Shown: one piece after another, positions 8,903 to 17,005 of the stretch
Layout: each line of letters starts with the position of its first letter
Numbering within the stretch: the first letter of the stretch is position 1
DNA from: Amycolatopsis sp. FDAARGOS 1241
Lineage (GTDB): Bacteria; Actinomycetota; Actinomycetes; Mycobacteriales; Pseudonocardiaceae
DNA: 64,000 bases
Direction of reading: 5' to 3'
Assembly (NCBI RefSeq): GCF_016889705.1
Contig: NZ_CP069526.1
Location: forward strand, 558,001 to 622,000
Program-made: the position numbers and the translations under genes
Notes under the pieces: model-generated
The model's database searches: none
Seen by the model: only the letters and a program-made list of their open reading frames with translations
What the model was told of the DNA's origin: nothing

Positions 8903-9694
8903 TCACCCCGGCCACGCGACGTCGTCGATGGACAGCCACGGGGCGGCGGCCACGGCCGCAGGAGTGAGCCCGGTGAACGCGCGAACCTCGTGGTGCAGGT
9001 GGGATTGGTCGGCGTACCCGCTCGCGGCCGCGACGTCGGCGGGCGCACACCCCGACGCCAGCAGGTGGGCGGCGTGGTCGAACCGCACCAGCCGGGCGGC
9101 GCGTTTCGGCGTGATGCCCAGCTGCGCCCGGAACCGCGCCCAGAGGCGTTTGCGGCTCCAGCCCACTTCGTCGGCCAGGCCTTCGACGCGGGCGCGGCCG
9201 TGGCTGGTGAGCGTGCGGCGCCAGGTGTGCGCGACCTCCGCGTCGACCGAGCGTGCACCCAGCCGCCGGCGGACGAACCCGGCCGCGAGCGCGAACCGGG
9301 CGTCCCACGACGCCGTCTCGCGCAGCCGGTCCTCGAAGCGCGAGCCGTCGCGGCCCCAGACGTCCGCGAGCGGCACCGCTTCGCCGGGATCGGACCCGAG
9401 GACCGCGGCAGCCACCGCCGGTTCGAGCCGGATCTGCAGGCATTCGCCGATCCGGCCATCGGCCCGCGGTTCGCCGGGGCACAGCCCGACGACGACGCTG
9501 CCCCGGCCGCGCCGCCCGAACGCGCGGTAGCCGAGGCCGTCGCTCAAGTCCACGAGGACCGTCACGGCCGGGTGCGCCACCATCGTGATGTCCACGGGCG
9601 CGGGCACGCGGTGCCGGAACCCCGCCATGCGGAGGCCCGGCAGCCGTCGCGGCGGAACCGCGACGTCCACGTCCGCCCAGTCGAAGGCCTGCAC
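8903..9694 (-). CDS. AraC-family transcriptional regulator
   Basis: 263 residues; the GTG start at 9694 lies 6 nt after a TAGCGT hexamer. The N-terminal 130 residues are a sensor domain without a recognised ligand motif. The C-terminal AraC/XylS double helix-turn-helix is clear from about 165: VEGLADEVGWSRKRLWARFR and later DVAAASGYADQSHLHHEVRA, then FTGLTPA. The same-strand hydrolase gene starts upstream and may be its target, but no operator was found. Autoregulation is possible. Confidence 0.88.
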   Translation of the reverse strand: MQAFDWADVDVAVPPRRLPGLRMAGFRHRVPAPVDITMVAHPAVTVLVDLSDGLGYRAFGRRGRGSVVVGLCPGEPRADGRIGECLQIRLEPAVAAAVLGSDPGEAVPLADVWGRDGSRFEDRLRETASWDARFALAAGFVRRRLGARSVDAEVAHTWRRTLTSHGRARVEGLADEVGWSRKRLWARFRAQLGITPKRAARLVRFDHAAHLLASGCAPADVAAASGYADQSHLHHEVRAFTGLTPAAVAAAPWLSIDDVAWPG

Positions 9695-9700
9695 GCCACC

Positions 9701-9706
9701 ACGCTA
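9701..9706 (-). promoter_or_regulatory. -10 hexamer TAGCGT, leaderless start of AraC gene
   Basis: TANNNT element 6 nt before the GTG at 9694, read on the minus strand. Confidence 0.4.
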
Positions 9707-9717
9707 AGCGCCGCCGG

Positions 9718-10500
9718 TCACAGGCGGGTCGCCGCGAAGGCCAGCAGCAGCTGACCGGTCTTCGCGGGCTCCTCGACGAGCGGGACGTGCCCGACGCCGG
9801 GCAGGAACTCGACCCGCGCGACCGCTTCGTAGTCGTGCGCCGACGCCGGATCCCAGCGCGGATCGGCCGCCCCGAAGACCACCAGCACCGGCACGTCGAG
9901 CTTGGCCAGCCGGTCCGGCACGCTCCGCTCGCCGACGTACGCGCCGTTGTGGCGCAGCACCTGCCGGAACGCGCGGTACGTCGTGCCGCGCAGTTCGGTG
10001 ACCATGTCGTCCGGGACGTCGACCGCACGCGCCATCGTCGCGCCGATCCCGCGGCGGATCACCGCGTCCGACCGCCGCCGCCACAGCAGCGGCCCGAACG
10101 GCGGCGCCAGCAACAGGCGCAGGATCAGCGGCTGCGGCAGGAGCGCGCTCATCCGCGGGCCGGTGCTGATCAGCGCAAGCGAACTCACCAGGTCGGGCCG
10201 CTGCTCGGCGAGGGCGGTGGCCACGTACCCGCCGCTCGAATGCGCGGCGACGACGGCCGGGCCGGTACCCAGCTCGTCGAGCAGCCGGGCGACCCGGCGA
10301 GCCTGCGCCGGTACGGCGAACGACGGCGGCGGCGTCGACCGTCCGCAGCCGGGCAGGTCGAGCCGGATGACGTGGTGGTGCCCGGCCAGCGCGGGCACCA
10401 GTTCGCTCCAGGAGCCGCCCGTGGCGCCGGAGCCGTGGATGAGCAGCAGCGGCGGCGCTTCGGCCGGGCCGTCGTGGACCACGTGCAGGTACTCGTTCAT
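9718..10500 (-). CDS. Alpha/beta-fold hydrolase
   Basis: 260 residues from the ATG at 10500 (MNEYLHVVHDG); an in-frame GTG at 10527 would add nine residues and has no better ribosome binding site. The fold markers are the oxyanion region LLLIHGSGATGGSW, the nucleophile elbow AAHSSGGY, an acid at GAADPRW and the catalytic His in GVGHVPLVEEP. It is a cytoplasmic hydrolase of unknown substrate, possibly an ester or lactone. It lies between propionyl-CoA synthetase and an AraC gene on the same strand, with gaps of about 60 and 20 bp. Confidence 0.88.
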   Translation of the reverse strand: MNEYLHVVHDGPAEAPPLLLIHGSGATGGSWSELVPALAGHHHVIRLDLPGCGRSTPPPSFAVPAQARRVARLLDELGTGPAVVAAHSSGGYVATALAEQRPDLVSSLALISTGPRMSALLPQPLILRLLLAPPFGPLLWRRRSDAVIRRGIGATMARAVDVPDDMVTELRGTTYRAFRQVLRHNGAYVGERSVPDRLAKLDVPVLVVFGAADPRWDPASAHDYEAVARVEFLPGVGHVPLVEEPAKTGQLLLAFAATRL

Positions 10501-10562
10501 GCGGACGACGATGCCCGCGCCCGCCACCTCGCGTCTTGGAAAAATGTCAGCACTTGGCTGTC

Positions 10563-12437
10563 TCAGCGACGCAGAACCGCTCGCAAAGCGTCGAGCACAC
10601 CGGGATCCTCGATCGTCGAGGGCACCGGCTCGTCGCGGCCGTCGACGATGCCGCGCATGGTCTTGCGCAGGATCTTGCCCGAACGCGTCTTCGGCAGCGC
10701 CTCGACCACGGACACGTCGCGGAACGCCGCCACCGGCCCGACGTCACGGCGCACCAGTGCCACGAGCTCCTCGCGCAGCTCGCCCTCATCGACGTCCGCG
10801 CCCGCCTTCAGCACCACGAACCCGCGCGGCACCTGGCCCTTGAGCTCGTCGGCGACGCCGATCACCGCGCACTCCGCGACGGCGGGGTGCGAAGCCAGCG
10901 CCGCCTCCATCGACCCCGTGGACAGCCGGTGGCCGGCCACGTTGATCACGTCGTCGGTGCGGCCCATGACGAACAGGTAGCCGTCTTCGTCGACGAAGCC
11001 GGAGTCGCCGGTGAGGTAGTAGCCGGGGTAACGCGACAGGTACGCCTCGCGGTAGCGCTCGTCGTCGCCCCACAGCGTCGGCAGCGAGCCCGGTGGCAGC
11101 GGCAGCTTCACGACGATCGCGCCCTCCCGGCCCGCGGGCAGCTCCTCGCCGTTCTGGTCGAGCACGCGCACGTCCCAGCCCGGTACGGGTTTCGTCGCCG
11201 ACCCCGGTTTCACCGGCATGGGCTCGAGGCCACGCGGGTTGGCGGCGATGGGCCAGCCCGTTTCGGTCTGCCACCAGTGGTCGATCACGGGCGTGCCGAG
11301 GATCTCGCTCGCCCACTGGTAGGTCTCGGGGTCGAGGCGCTCGCCGGCCATGAACAGCGTGCGGAACTTCGCCAGGTCGTACTTCTTGAGTTCGGCCGAG
11401 CCCGGGTCGACCTTCTTGACGGCCCGCAGCGCGGTCGGCGCCGTGAACAGCGCTTCCACGCCGTGCTCGGCGATCACGCGCCAGAACGCGCCCGCGTCGG
11501 GTGTGCCGACCGGTTTGCCCTCGTACAGGACGGTCGTCGCCCCGATCAGCAGCGGCGCGTAGACGATGTAGGAGTGCCCGACGACCCAGCCGACGTCCGA
11601 CGCCGTCCACCAGGTGTCGCCCGCGTGGATGTCGTAGACCGCGCCCATCGACCAGGCCAGCGCGACGGCGTGGCCACCCGCGTCGCGCACCACGCCCTTC
11701 GGCTTCCCGGTGGTGCCGGACGTGTACAGGATGTACAGCGGATCCGTCGCCTTCACCGGCACCGGGTCGGCCGGTTCGGCGGTTTCGACGAGGTCGACCC
11801 AGTCGAGGTCCGTGCCCGACAGTTCGGCCGTCGCCCGCTCGCGCTGCAGCACCACGACGTGGTCGGGCTGGTGCTCGGTCATCTCCAGCGCCGCGTCGAT
11901 GATCGGCTTGTACTCGACGACCCGAGTCGGCTCGATCCCGCACGACGCGGCGATCACGAGTTTCGGCTTCGCGTCCTCGATGCGCGCGGCGAGCTCCTTG
12001 GGCGCGAACCCGCCGAACACCACCGAGTGCACCGCGCCGATCCGCGCGCACGCGAGCATCGCGATCACGGCCTCGGGGACCATCGGCAGGTACAGGATCA
12101 CGCGGTCACCCTTCGTGACCCCGAGCGACGTGAGCGCACCGGCGAACGTCGCCACCTCGTCACGCAGCTCGCTGTAGGTGTAGCGCCGCTTCTGCCCCGT
12201 GACCGGTGAGTCCCAGATCAGCGCCGCCTGCCCGCCGCGGCCGCCGTCGACGTGCCGGTCGAGCGCGTTGTAGGCGGTGTTGAGCTCCCCGTCGGGGAAC
12301 CACCGGTAGAACGGTTCGCGCGACGCATCCAGGGCTTTCGTGGGTGGCTTCGTCCAGTCGATCGCCCTCGCCGCCTCGAGCCAGAACCCCTCGGGATCGT
12401 CCAGGCTGCGCCGGTAGGTTTCCGCATAAGCGCCCAC
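10563..12437 (-). CDS. prpE: Propionyl-CoA synthetase (acyl-CoA synthetase, PrpE type)
   Basis: 624 residues, close to the roughly 630 of the family. The GTG at 12437 follows GAGGGAG by 6 nt. The N-terminal signature EGFWLEAARAIDWTKPPTKA and FPDGELNTAYNALDRH are characteristic of propionyl-CoA rather than acetyl-CoA synthetases. The AMP-binding loop YTSGTTGKPKGVVRD, the adenylate motif WWQTETGWP and the C-terminal lysine motif TRSGKILRK are intact. The enzyme makes propionyl-CoA from propionate, ATP and CoA. A regulatory lysine (the K in SGKIL) is the usual acetylation site in the family. No methylcitrate genes are adjacent. Confidence 0.92.
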   Translation of the reverse strand: MGAYAETYRRSLDDPEGFWLEAARAIDWTKPPTKALDASREPFYRWFPDGELNTAYNALDRHVDGGRGGQAALIWDSPVTGQKRRYTYSELRDEVATFAGALTSLGVTKGDRVILYLPMVPEAVIAMLACARIGAVHSVVFGGFAPKELAARIEDAKPKLVIAASCGIEPTRVVEYKPIIDAALEMTEHQPDHVVVLQRERATAELSGTDLDWVDLVETAEPADPVPVKATDPLYILYTSGTTGKPKGVVRDAGGHAVALAWSMGAVYDIHAGDTWWTASDVGWVVGHSYIVYAPLLIGATTVLYEGKPVGTPDAGAFWRVIAEHGVEALFTAPTALRAVKKVDPGSAELKKYDLAKFRTLFMAGERLDPETYQWASEILGTPVIDHWWQTETGWPIAANPRGLEPMPVKPGSATKPVPGWDVRVLDQNGEELPAGREGAIVVKLPLPPGSLPTLWGDDERYREAYLSRYPGYYLTGDSGFVDEDGYLFVMGRTDDVINVAGHRLSTGSMEAALASHPAVAECAVIGVADELKGQVPRGFVVLKAGADVDEGELREELVALVRRDVGPVAAFRDVSVVEALPKTRSGKILRKTMRGIVDGRDEPVPSTIEDPGVLDALRAVLRR

Positions 12438-12643
12438 GGTGTCTCCCTCGACAGTGTTCTCCTCGACGGTTCTCCTCAATCCGTCCTCATGATGGCCCCG
12501 GGAAGGGTGTCGTGCAGGTTTCACAGCGGTCACGACCCACCCACCCGGCAACCCCGCGAAGGCGGCGTGCGTCCTAAGCTGGGCCACGGGGATCAGCCGC
12601 GTGGCGGTACCAACCGGCCACCGAGAGTGAGGGGAACCAGGCG

Positions 12644-14368
12644 GTGAGCGGATTCGCGAGCGCGCTGCTCTCGTTCGCCCACACCCTGTTCGGCCCGGGG
12701 TTCTGCCCCGGCGACTGGGTCTGGGCGACGACCACAGCCGGTGCGCTCGTCGCGCTGTTCCCCGCGCTGGGGGCGCTGGTGGTGGCCCTCGTCCGCAAGG
12801 GGACGGGCAATCGGTACGACGCCACGACGCTCACCGTGTTCGGGCTCATCGGCATCGTGAGCGTGCTGGTGCTGCCGTGGCTGCTGGCGAACGGCATCTC
12901 GGAGACGTTCCGCGAAGTTTTCGCCGGGGGCAAAGGCGCGCTGTCGGCGGCCGACCGCTCGACGCTCGACACGTCCTACTGCTTCGTGGGCGTGCAGAAG
13001 TCGTACCTGGGCGGCGGCAGCAACGTCTTCGAGGCCATCTTCTACAACAAGGGCCTGAAACTTTCGTACGGGCTCTACGTGCTCGCGCTGACCGTGCTGC
13101 CCGCCGGGTCGCTGTTGTTCATCATGCTGCAGGCGCGCACGGCGTTCCGGCGCGGGCCGAAGTGGCCGTCGCGGTTCTTCTGGATCCCGTTCGTGGTCAT
13201 GGTGGTGGCGAGCGTCGGGATGTCGGCCAACACTGCCGTGCACTTCTGGCTCGGCTTCCTGCCGTTCAGCGTGCTGGGGCTGATTCCCGTGGGCCTGGTC
13301 GGGCCGCCGCCGTGGTCGGTGATCAACCGGCCGGAGCCCCGGCGCGAGCCGGAGCGGCCGCCCGTTTCGCAGGCGGCGCCGCGACCGCAGCTGCCGCCAC
13401 CTCCGCCACCGCCACCGCCGATGAACAAGCCGTACCCCGCGACGGCGCTGGCGTCCGCGCCGGAGCCGCCGGGGCTGCTCGCCGCCGCACCGGGACCGGT
13501 TCCGCCGGCGCCGGGTTCGCGGGGAGCCGGGGGCAGCCGCTACCGCCGCGTCCGCCGGCTGGGGCACGGCGGGTTCGGCACGGTGTGGGAGGCCGTCGAC
13601 ACGCAGCTCAACCGGACGGTCGCGCTGAAGATCGCCCACGCGCCCGACCGGGACACCGAAGAGCGCATGCAGCGTGAGGCGCGTGCGCTGGCCGCGGTGA
13701 ACCACCCGAACTGCGTGAAGGTGTACGACCTGGTCGAGGAGCCGGACGGGCTCGCGCTCGTGATGGAGTACCTGGAGGGTCGCCCGCTTGCCGAGGTGGT
13801 CGACGGCCAGGGGCCGCTCGACGACGTCGCCGCCGGCCGCCTGTGGTCCACGATGGCCGGCGCTCTCGTCGCGGCGCACGAGAAGGGTGTGCTGCACCGC
13901 GACCTCAAGCCGTCCAACATCATCCTCGACCCGGCCGGCCTGGCCCACCTCATCGACTTCGGCATCGCCCGCAGCCAGGGCGACTCCAAGATGACGGCCA
14001 CCGGCATGATGATCGGCACCCCCGACTTCGTCGCGCCGGAGCAGGCGATGGGCGCCCCGGCCAGCCCGGCCTCCGACGCGTGGCAACTGGCCGCCACCAT
14101 CAGCTACGCCCTGAGCGGCCAGCCCCCGCGCGGCACGCGCGAGACCCCGATGGCGGCTTTGATGGCCGCCGCCCGCGCGGAGCCGGTGTCGCGGCTGCCG
14201 ACGCGCTCGGCGCACGCCCGGATCCTGCGTGCCTCCCTCGACCAGGAGCCACGGCGCCGGCCCACGCTGAACGCCGTCCGCCGCGAGGTGGAGGGCTGGC
14301 TCTCACGCGCCGGGAAGTCCCCGGACGGCCCGGTCACCCAGATCGTCCCGCGGCAGCCGCACCGCTGA
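12644..14368 (+). CDS. Ser/Thr protein kinase with N-terminal membrane domain
   Basis: 574 residues, GTG start after a GAGGGGAAC ribosome binding site. Residues 1-230 contain about five hydrophobic membrane spans; 230-300 is a proline-rich linker with nine consecutive prolines; 303-574 is a Hanks-type kinase: GHGGFGTVWEA glycine loop, VALKI lysine, HRDLKPSN catalytic loop (Asp near 420), DFGIAR, and GTPDFVAPEQ activation segment. Most actinobacterial PknB-type kinases have the kinase first and the membrane span after it, so this order is reversed. The target is unknown. It stands alone, divergent from prpE across 206 bp. Confidence 0.9.
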   Translation: MSGFASALLSFAHTLFGPGFCPGDWVWATTTAGALVALFPALGALVVALVRKGTGNRYDATTLTVFGLIGIVSVLVLPWLLANGISETFREVFAGGKGALSAADRSTLDTSYCFVGVQKSYLGGGSNVFEAIFYNKGLKLSYGLYVLALTVLPAGSLLFIMLQARTAFRRGPKWPSRFFWIPFVVMVVASVGMSANTAVHFWLGFLPFSVLGLIPVGLVGPPPWSVINRPEPRREPERPPVSQAAPRPQLPPPPPPPPPMNKPYPATALASAPEPPGLLAAAPGPVPPAPGSRGAGGSRYRRVRRLGHGGFGTVWEAVDTQLNRTVALKIAHAPDRDTEERMQREARALAAVNHPNCVKVYDLVEEPDGLALVMEYLEGRPLAEVVDGQGPLDDVAAGRLWSTMAGALVAAHEKGVLHRDLKPSNIILDPAGLAHLIDFGIARSQGDSKMTATGMMIGTPDFVAPEQAMGAPASPASDAWQLAATISYALSGQPPRGTRETPMAALMAAARAEPVSRLPTRSAHARILRASLDQEPRRRPTLNAVRREVEGWLSRAGKSPDGPVTQIVPRQPHR

Positions 14369-14400
14369 AATTCGCTGGCGCGGTGCGGCATGATCGTGGG

Positions 14401-14433
14401 GTGACGACTCTTCGAAAGGGCCATGGCGCGTAG
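14401..14433 (+). CDS. Ten-codon leader-like ORF before tandem gene family
   Basis: GTG to TAG, peptide VTTLRKGHGA. Its stop region overlaps the ATG of the first tandem copy in the same 11-base arrangement (NTGGCGCGTAG) that joins copy 1 to copy 2 and copy 2 to copy 3. It may be a leader for translational coupling or the remnant 3' end of a lost upstream copy. No homology can be claimed. Confidence 0.3.
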   Translation: MTTLRKGHGA

Positions 14434-14784
14434 ATCGCCGGCCACTGTCCGCGCCGGGCTTCCGATCCGGCCGCGACCTTGCTTCTCCACTGTTCCGGAC
14501 GTGCCGTGGTCGATCCTGGCGGACGTTCACCGCGCCGAAGCCACTGTCCTGCGGTCCGGGGCCGTCAACCGCGCGCTCGTCGTCTTCCGGCGTCGGGCCC
14601 GCTCCCGGTGCTGGTCGTTGTCCCACTGGGTGGTCGACCGTCCCTTCGGCGAATTCCTGGCGCGTTGGGTGCCGGCTTGGCGTTCGTCGCTCTGCCGCCC
14701 CGGCGCAGGGCCGCGCTGCGCCGCGTCGTCCGCCCGACCGAGGCCGGGTTCCGCCGCAACACGATGGTCGACCGTGGCGCGTAG
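14423..14784 (+). pseudogene. Tandem family copy 1, frameshifted and deleted
   Basis: Starts ATG, MARRSPATVRAGLPIRPRP, nearly identical to copy 3. Alignment with copies 2 and 3 shows one base missing between about 14664 and 14695; beyond it the family sequence (FVALPPRRRAALRRVVRP, then FRRNTMVDRGA) continues in another frame to the TAG at 14782. The conserved CPC motif is DRPF here, and about 14 residues before the end are lost. Without correcting the shift the frame runs on into copy 2, giving one 255-residue ORF to 15190. Decay is the simplest reading; a base-calling error could explain the shift but not the deletion. Confidence 0.6.
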
Positions 14785-15190
14785 GTCACCGGCGGCGGCT
14801 CGTGCTCGGTTGCCGGTGCGGCCGCACTGGGGTCGCGAGTTCTCGGTCATCCCCGGTCTGCTTCGGTGGGTGCTGGCCGACGTCCACCGCGTCGAGGCGA
14901 TCCACCTGCGGTCGGGAGCCGTTGCGACAGCCGTCCGTGACCTGCGCGGGTACGCCCGCAACGCCCACCTCGACGGCTCTTCCGCAACGCTCGACTGCCC
15001 CTGCTGCGAACCCCTGACCAGGTGGAACTTGGAGGTGGCTCTTCGCGCGCTGCCGCCACGAAGCCGCGCAGCTCTGCGCGCAGTCCCGCGGCCCCTCGAC
15101 AACGAGATCCATCGGAAGTCCCTGCCCGACCCGGCCGCACCGCCGGACTGGCCGCGGTGGATGCGCCGGGTGGCTTACCGTGGCGCGTAG
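14774..15190 (+). CDS. Tandem family copy 2, unknown small protein with CPC motif
   Basis: 138 residues from GTG at 14774. The protein is basic, with VIPGLLRWVLADVHRVEA near residue 25, a central CPCCEP motif, the helical segment ALPPRSRAALRAVPRPLD, and a tryptophan-rich end PPDWPRWMRRVAYRGA. Copy 3 shares all of these except the third Cys (CPCGEN). No known family is recognised. The start overlaps the end of copy 1, and its own stop overlaps the start of copy 3, by the same 11 bases; coupled translation is likely. It could be read as part of a 255-residue fusion with copy 1. Confidence 0.6.
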   Translation: MARRSPAAARARLPVRPHWGREFSVIPGLLRWVLADVHRVEAIHLRSGAVATAVRDLRGYARNAHLDGSSATLDCPCCEPLTRWNLEVALRALPPRSRAALRAVPRPLDNEIHRKSLPDPAAPPDWPRWMRRVAYRGA

Positions 15191-15593
15191 GTCACCGGCC
15201 ACTGTCCGAGCGGGGCTGCCCGTCAGACCTCGCGCCCATCTCCAGTTCTCGCGCATCCCGGGTCTGCCCCGGTGGGCGTTGACCGACGTCCACCGCGTCG
15301 AGGCGACGGTGCTGCGGCCTGGAGACGTCGGCGACGCGCTTCGCGATCTGCGACGGCACGCGCGCAACCCTCGGCGGCTCGAAGCTCACCGGGTGGCCGG
15401 CTGCCCCTGCGGTGAGAACCTGATCCGCTGGACCTTGGAAACGGTGCTCCAAGCCCTGCCGGGGCGAAGCCGCGCCGCACTGCGTGCGCTCATCAAGCCG
15501 CTCGACGACGAGTTCCGCCGCAGGACGGTGCTCGACCCCTCGGCGCCACCGGAGTGGCCGTGGTGGCAGCGACGCGTCACCTACTCGCGGTGA
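15180..15593 (+). CDS. Tandem family copy 3, unknown small protein with CPC motif
   Basis: 137 residues, GTG start inside the last codons of copy 2. N-terminus MARRSPATVRAGLPVRPRA matches copy 1 more closely than copy 2. Conserved elements: RIPGLPRWALTDVHRVEATV, GCPCGENLIRW, ALPGRSRAALRALIKPLDDE and PPEWPWWQRRVTY. The two cysteines of CPC could bind metal with partners elsewhere, but no second pair is seen. The 3' end overlaps the convergent methyltransferase by 17 bp. Function unknown. Confidence 0.65.
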   Translation: MARRSPATVRAGLPVRPRAHLQFSRIPGLPRWALTDVHRVEATVLRPGDVGDALRDLRRHARNPRRLEAHRVAGCPCGENLIRWTLETVLQALPGRSRAALRALIKPLDDEFRRRTVLDPSAPPEWPWWQRRVTYSR

Positions 15594-16161
15594 CCGCCGG
15601 TTTCACCGCCGAGAACTCCAGCCGCTCCTTCTGCCGATGCCGCACGTCCACCTCACCGAATCCGGCCGCCGAGAGCCGCGCGGGCAGTGTCGCGGCGTCG
15701 ACCACGTTCATCGTGTCGCCGAGGTGCAGGAGGCGGAAGCGCAAGCTCAGCCGGCTGTCGGTCCCGCAGTACACGCCGCCGGGGCGCAGCACCCGGCAGG
15801 CCTCGCTGAAGATCGCGTTCTGCAGCGCAGCCGTGGGGACGTGGTGGAGCATCGTGAAGCACACAACAGCGGAGAAGCGGCCGGCGTCGAAGGGCATGTC
15901 CGCACCGCTGCCTTCGACGACGTCGGCGCGCGAGCCGAACGAGTCGCGCAGCAGCGAAGCCGACGCCGGGTCGATCTCCAGCAGCGTCAGGCGTGGCACC
16001 ACGTCGAGCAGGACGCGCGTCGTGGCGCCGAAGCCGGGGCCGATTTCGAGGACGTCGTCGCCGAGGTCGAAGCGGGAGAGCCACGGCGGCAGCACCTCGG
16101 CGATCATCGACGCCCACTTCTCCGACGAACACAGGCGGCGGTGGATCAGGTTCATGGGCAT
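15577..16161 (-). CDS. Class I SAM-dependent methyltransferase
   Basis: 194 residues from ATG 16161, which is 7 nt after a TACCGT hexamer; an upstream ATG at 16218 overlaps the divergent AraC start and adds unconserved residues. Motif I is VLEIGPGFGATT, motif post-I is LTLLEIDPASASLL, and motif IV region ends in CFTMLHHVP, which fits the Methyltransf_11 group of small-molecule methyltransferases. The MNLIHRRLCSSEKWA start is typical of a subgroup found widely in actinomycetes. Substrate unknown. It faces the AraC gene, which may control it. Confidence 0.87.
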   Translation of the reverse strand: MPMNLIHRRLCSSEKWASMIAEVLPPWLSRFDLGDDVLEIGPGFGATTRVLLDVVPRLTLLEIDPASASLLRDSFGSRADVVEGSGADMPFDAGRFSAVVCFTMLHHVPTAALQNAIFSEACRVLRPGGVYCGTDSRLSLRFRLLHLGDTMNVVDAATLPARLSAAGFGEVDVRHRQKERLEFSAVKPAVTASR

Positions 16162-16168
16162 ACCCACG

Positions 16169-16208
16169 ACGGTAGAAACCGCGGGCGGTGACCGGTAGGC
16201 GATAGACT
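16169..16208. promoter_or_regulatory. Back-to-back -10 hexamers, methyltransferase and AraC genes
   Basis: Minus-strand TACCGT (16174-16169) lies 7 nt before the methyltransferase ATG; plus-strand TAGACT (16203-16208) lies 8 nt before the AraC ATG. Both genes would be leaderless, with promoters overlapping in 55 bp. Confidence 0.5.
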
Positions 16209-16216
16209 GACAACTC

Positions 16217-17005
16217 ATGTCGTGGGACGGTCACGCCGGGGCGATGCTGCTGGGTGAGCTGCGGTTGTCCGCCGGCTCCTGGTACCCGTGGCACGAGCAC
16301 CCGGTGCACCAGCTCGTCTGGGCCGCGGAGGGTGTCGTGGCCGTCGGCATCGGGGAGGCGCACTGGGTGCTGCCGCCGACGCGCGCGCTGTGGGTGCCCG
16401 CGGGTGTTCCGCACCGCACGGGCGCCGTGGGCAACGCCGAGCTGCGCGGCGTGTACGCGGACCCGCTGCAGTGCCCCGTGACGTGGGCACAGCCGCGGAT
16501 CGTGCAGGTCGGGCCGTTGCTGCGTGAGCTGCTGGAGTACCTCACCGGCAGCCCCGCCGACGGCGCCCGGCAACGCGCCGAGGCCGTCGTGTTCGACGTG
16601 CTGGAGCCGTTGGACGTCGCGCCGATCGTGGTGCCGTCGCCGGCGGATCCGCGGGCGCGCGACGTCGAGGCGATGGTGCTCGCCGACCCCGCCGACCGGC
16701 GCGGGCTGGCCGAGCTGGGCCGCGCGGTCGGGGCGAGCGAGCGGACGCTGGCGCGCGCGTTCGTCCGCGACTGCCGCATGACGTTCGGGACCTGGCGCAC
16801 GCAGGCGCGGCTGCGCGCGGCGCTGCCGCTGCTGGCCGAGGGCCTGTCGATGACGACCGTCGCGCACCGCGTCGGGTACGCGACGGCGAGCGCGTTCGTC
16901 GCGGCGTTCCGGCGGGCCGTCGGTGTGCCGCCCGGTGCCTACTTCGCCGCGACTGTCACCGCCACGAAGGCAGCCACATCTCGGCGTTCCACTGCGCAGT
17001 CGTGA
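16217..17005 (+). CDS. AraC-family regulator with N-terminal cupin
   Basis: 262 residues. Residues 15-80 are a cupin: YPWHEHPVHQLVWAAEGVV with the metal-type His residues, then RALWVPAGVPHR. The C-terminal AraC helix-turn-helix pair runs from about 160 (LAELGRAVGASERTLARAF and TVAHRVGYATASAFVAAFRR, then GVPPGAYF). This layout is common in regulators beside transporters or methyltransferases. The gene is divergent from the methyltransferase and its 3' end overlaps the convergent mannosyltransferase gene by 50 bp. Confidence 0.88.
   Translation: MSWDGHAGAMLLGELRLSAGSWYPWHEHPVHQLVWAAEGVVAVGIGEAHWVLPPTRALWVPAGVPHRTGAVGNAELRGVYADPLQCPVTWAQPRIVQVGPLLRELLEYLTGSPADGARQRAEAVVFDVLEPLDVAPIVVPSPADPRARDVEAMVLADPADRRGLAELGRAVGASERTLARAFVRDCRMTFGTWRTQARLRAALPLLAEGLSMTTVAHRVGYATASAFVAAFRRAVGVPPGAYFAATVTATKAATSRRSTAQS

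Noticed and set aside
7449..10028. 859-codon minus frame across the hexosaminidase, AraC and hydrolase genes
   Set aside because: Crosses three well-supported genes in a wrong frame.
14423..15190. Single 255-residue gene
   Set aside because: Internal repeat alignment shows two copies joined by a one-base loss; kept as pseudogene plus CDS with the alternative noted.
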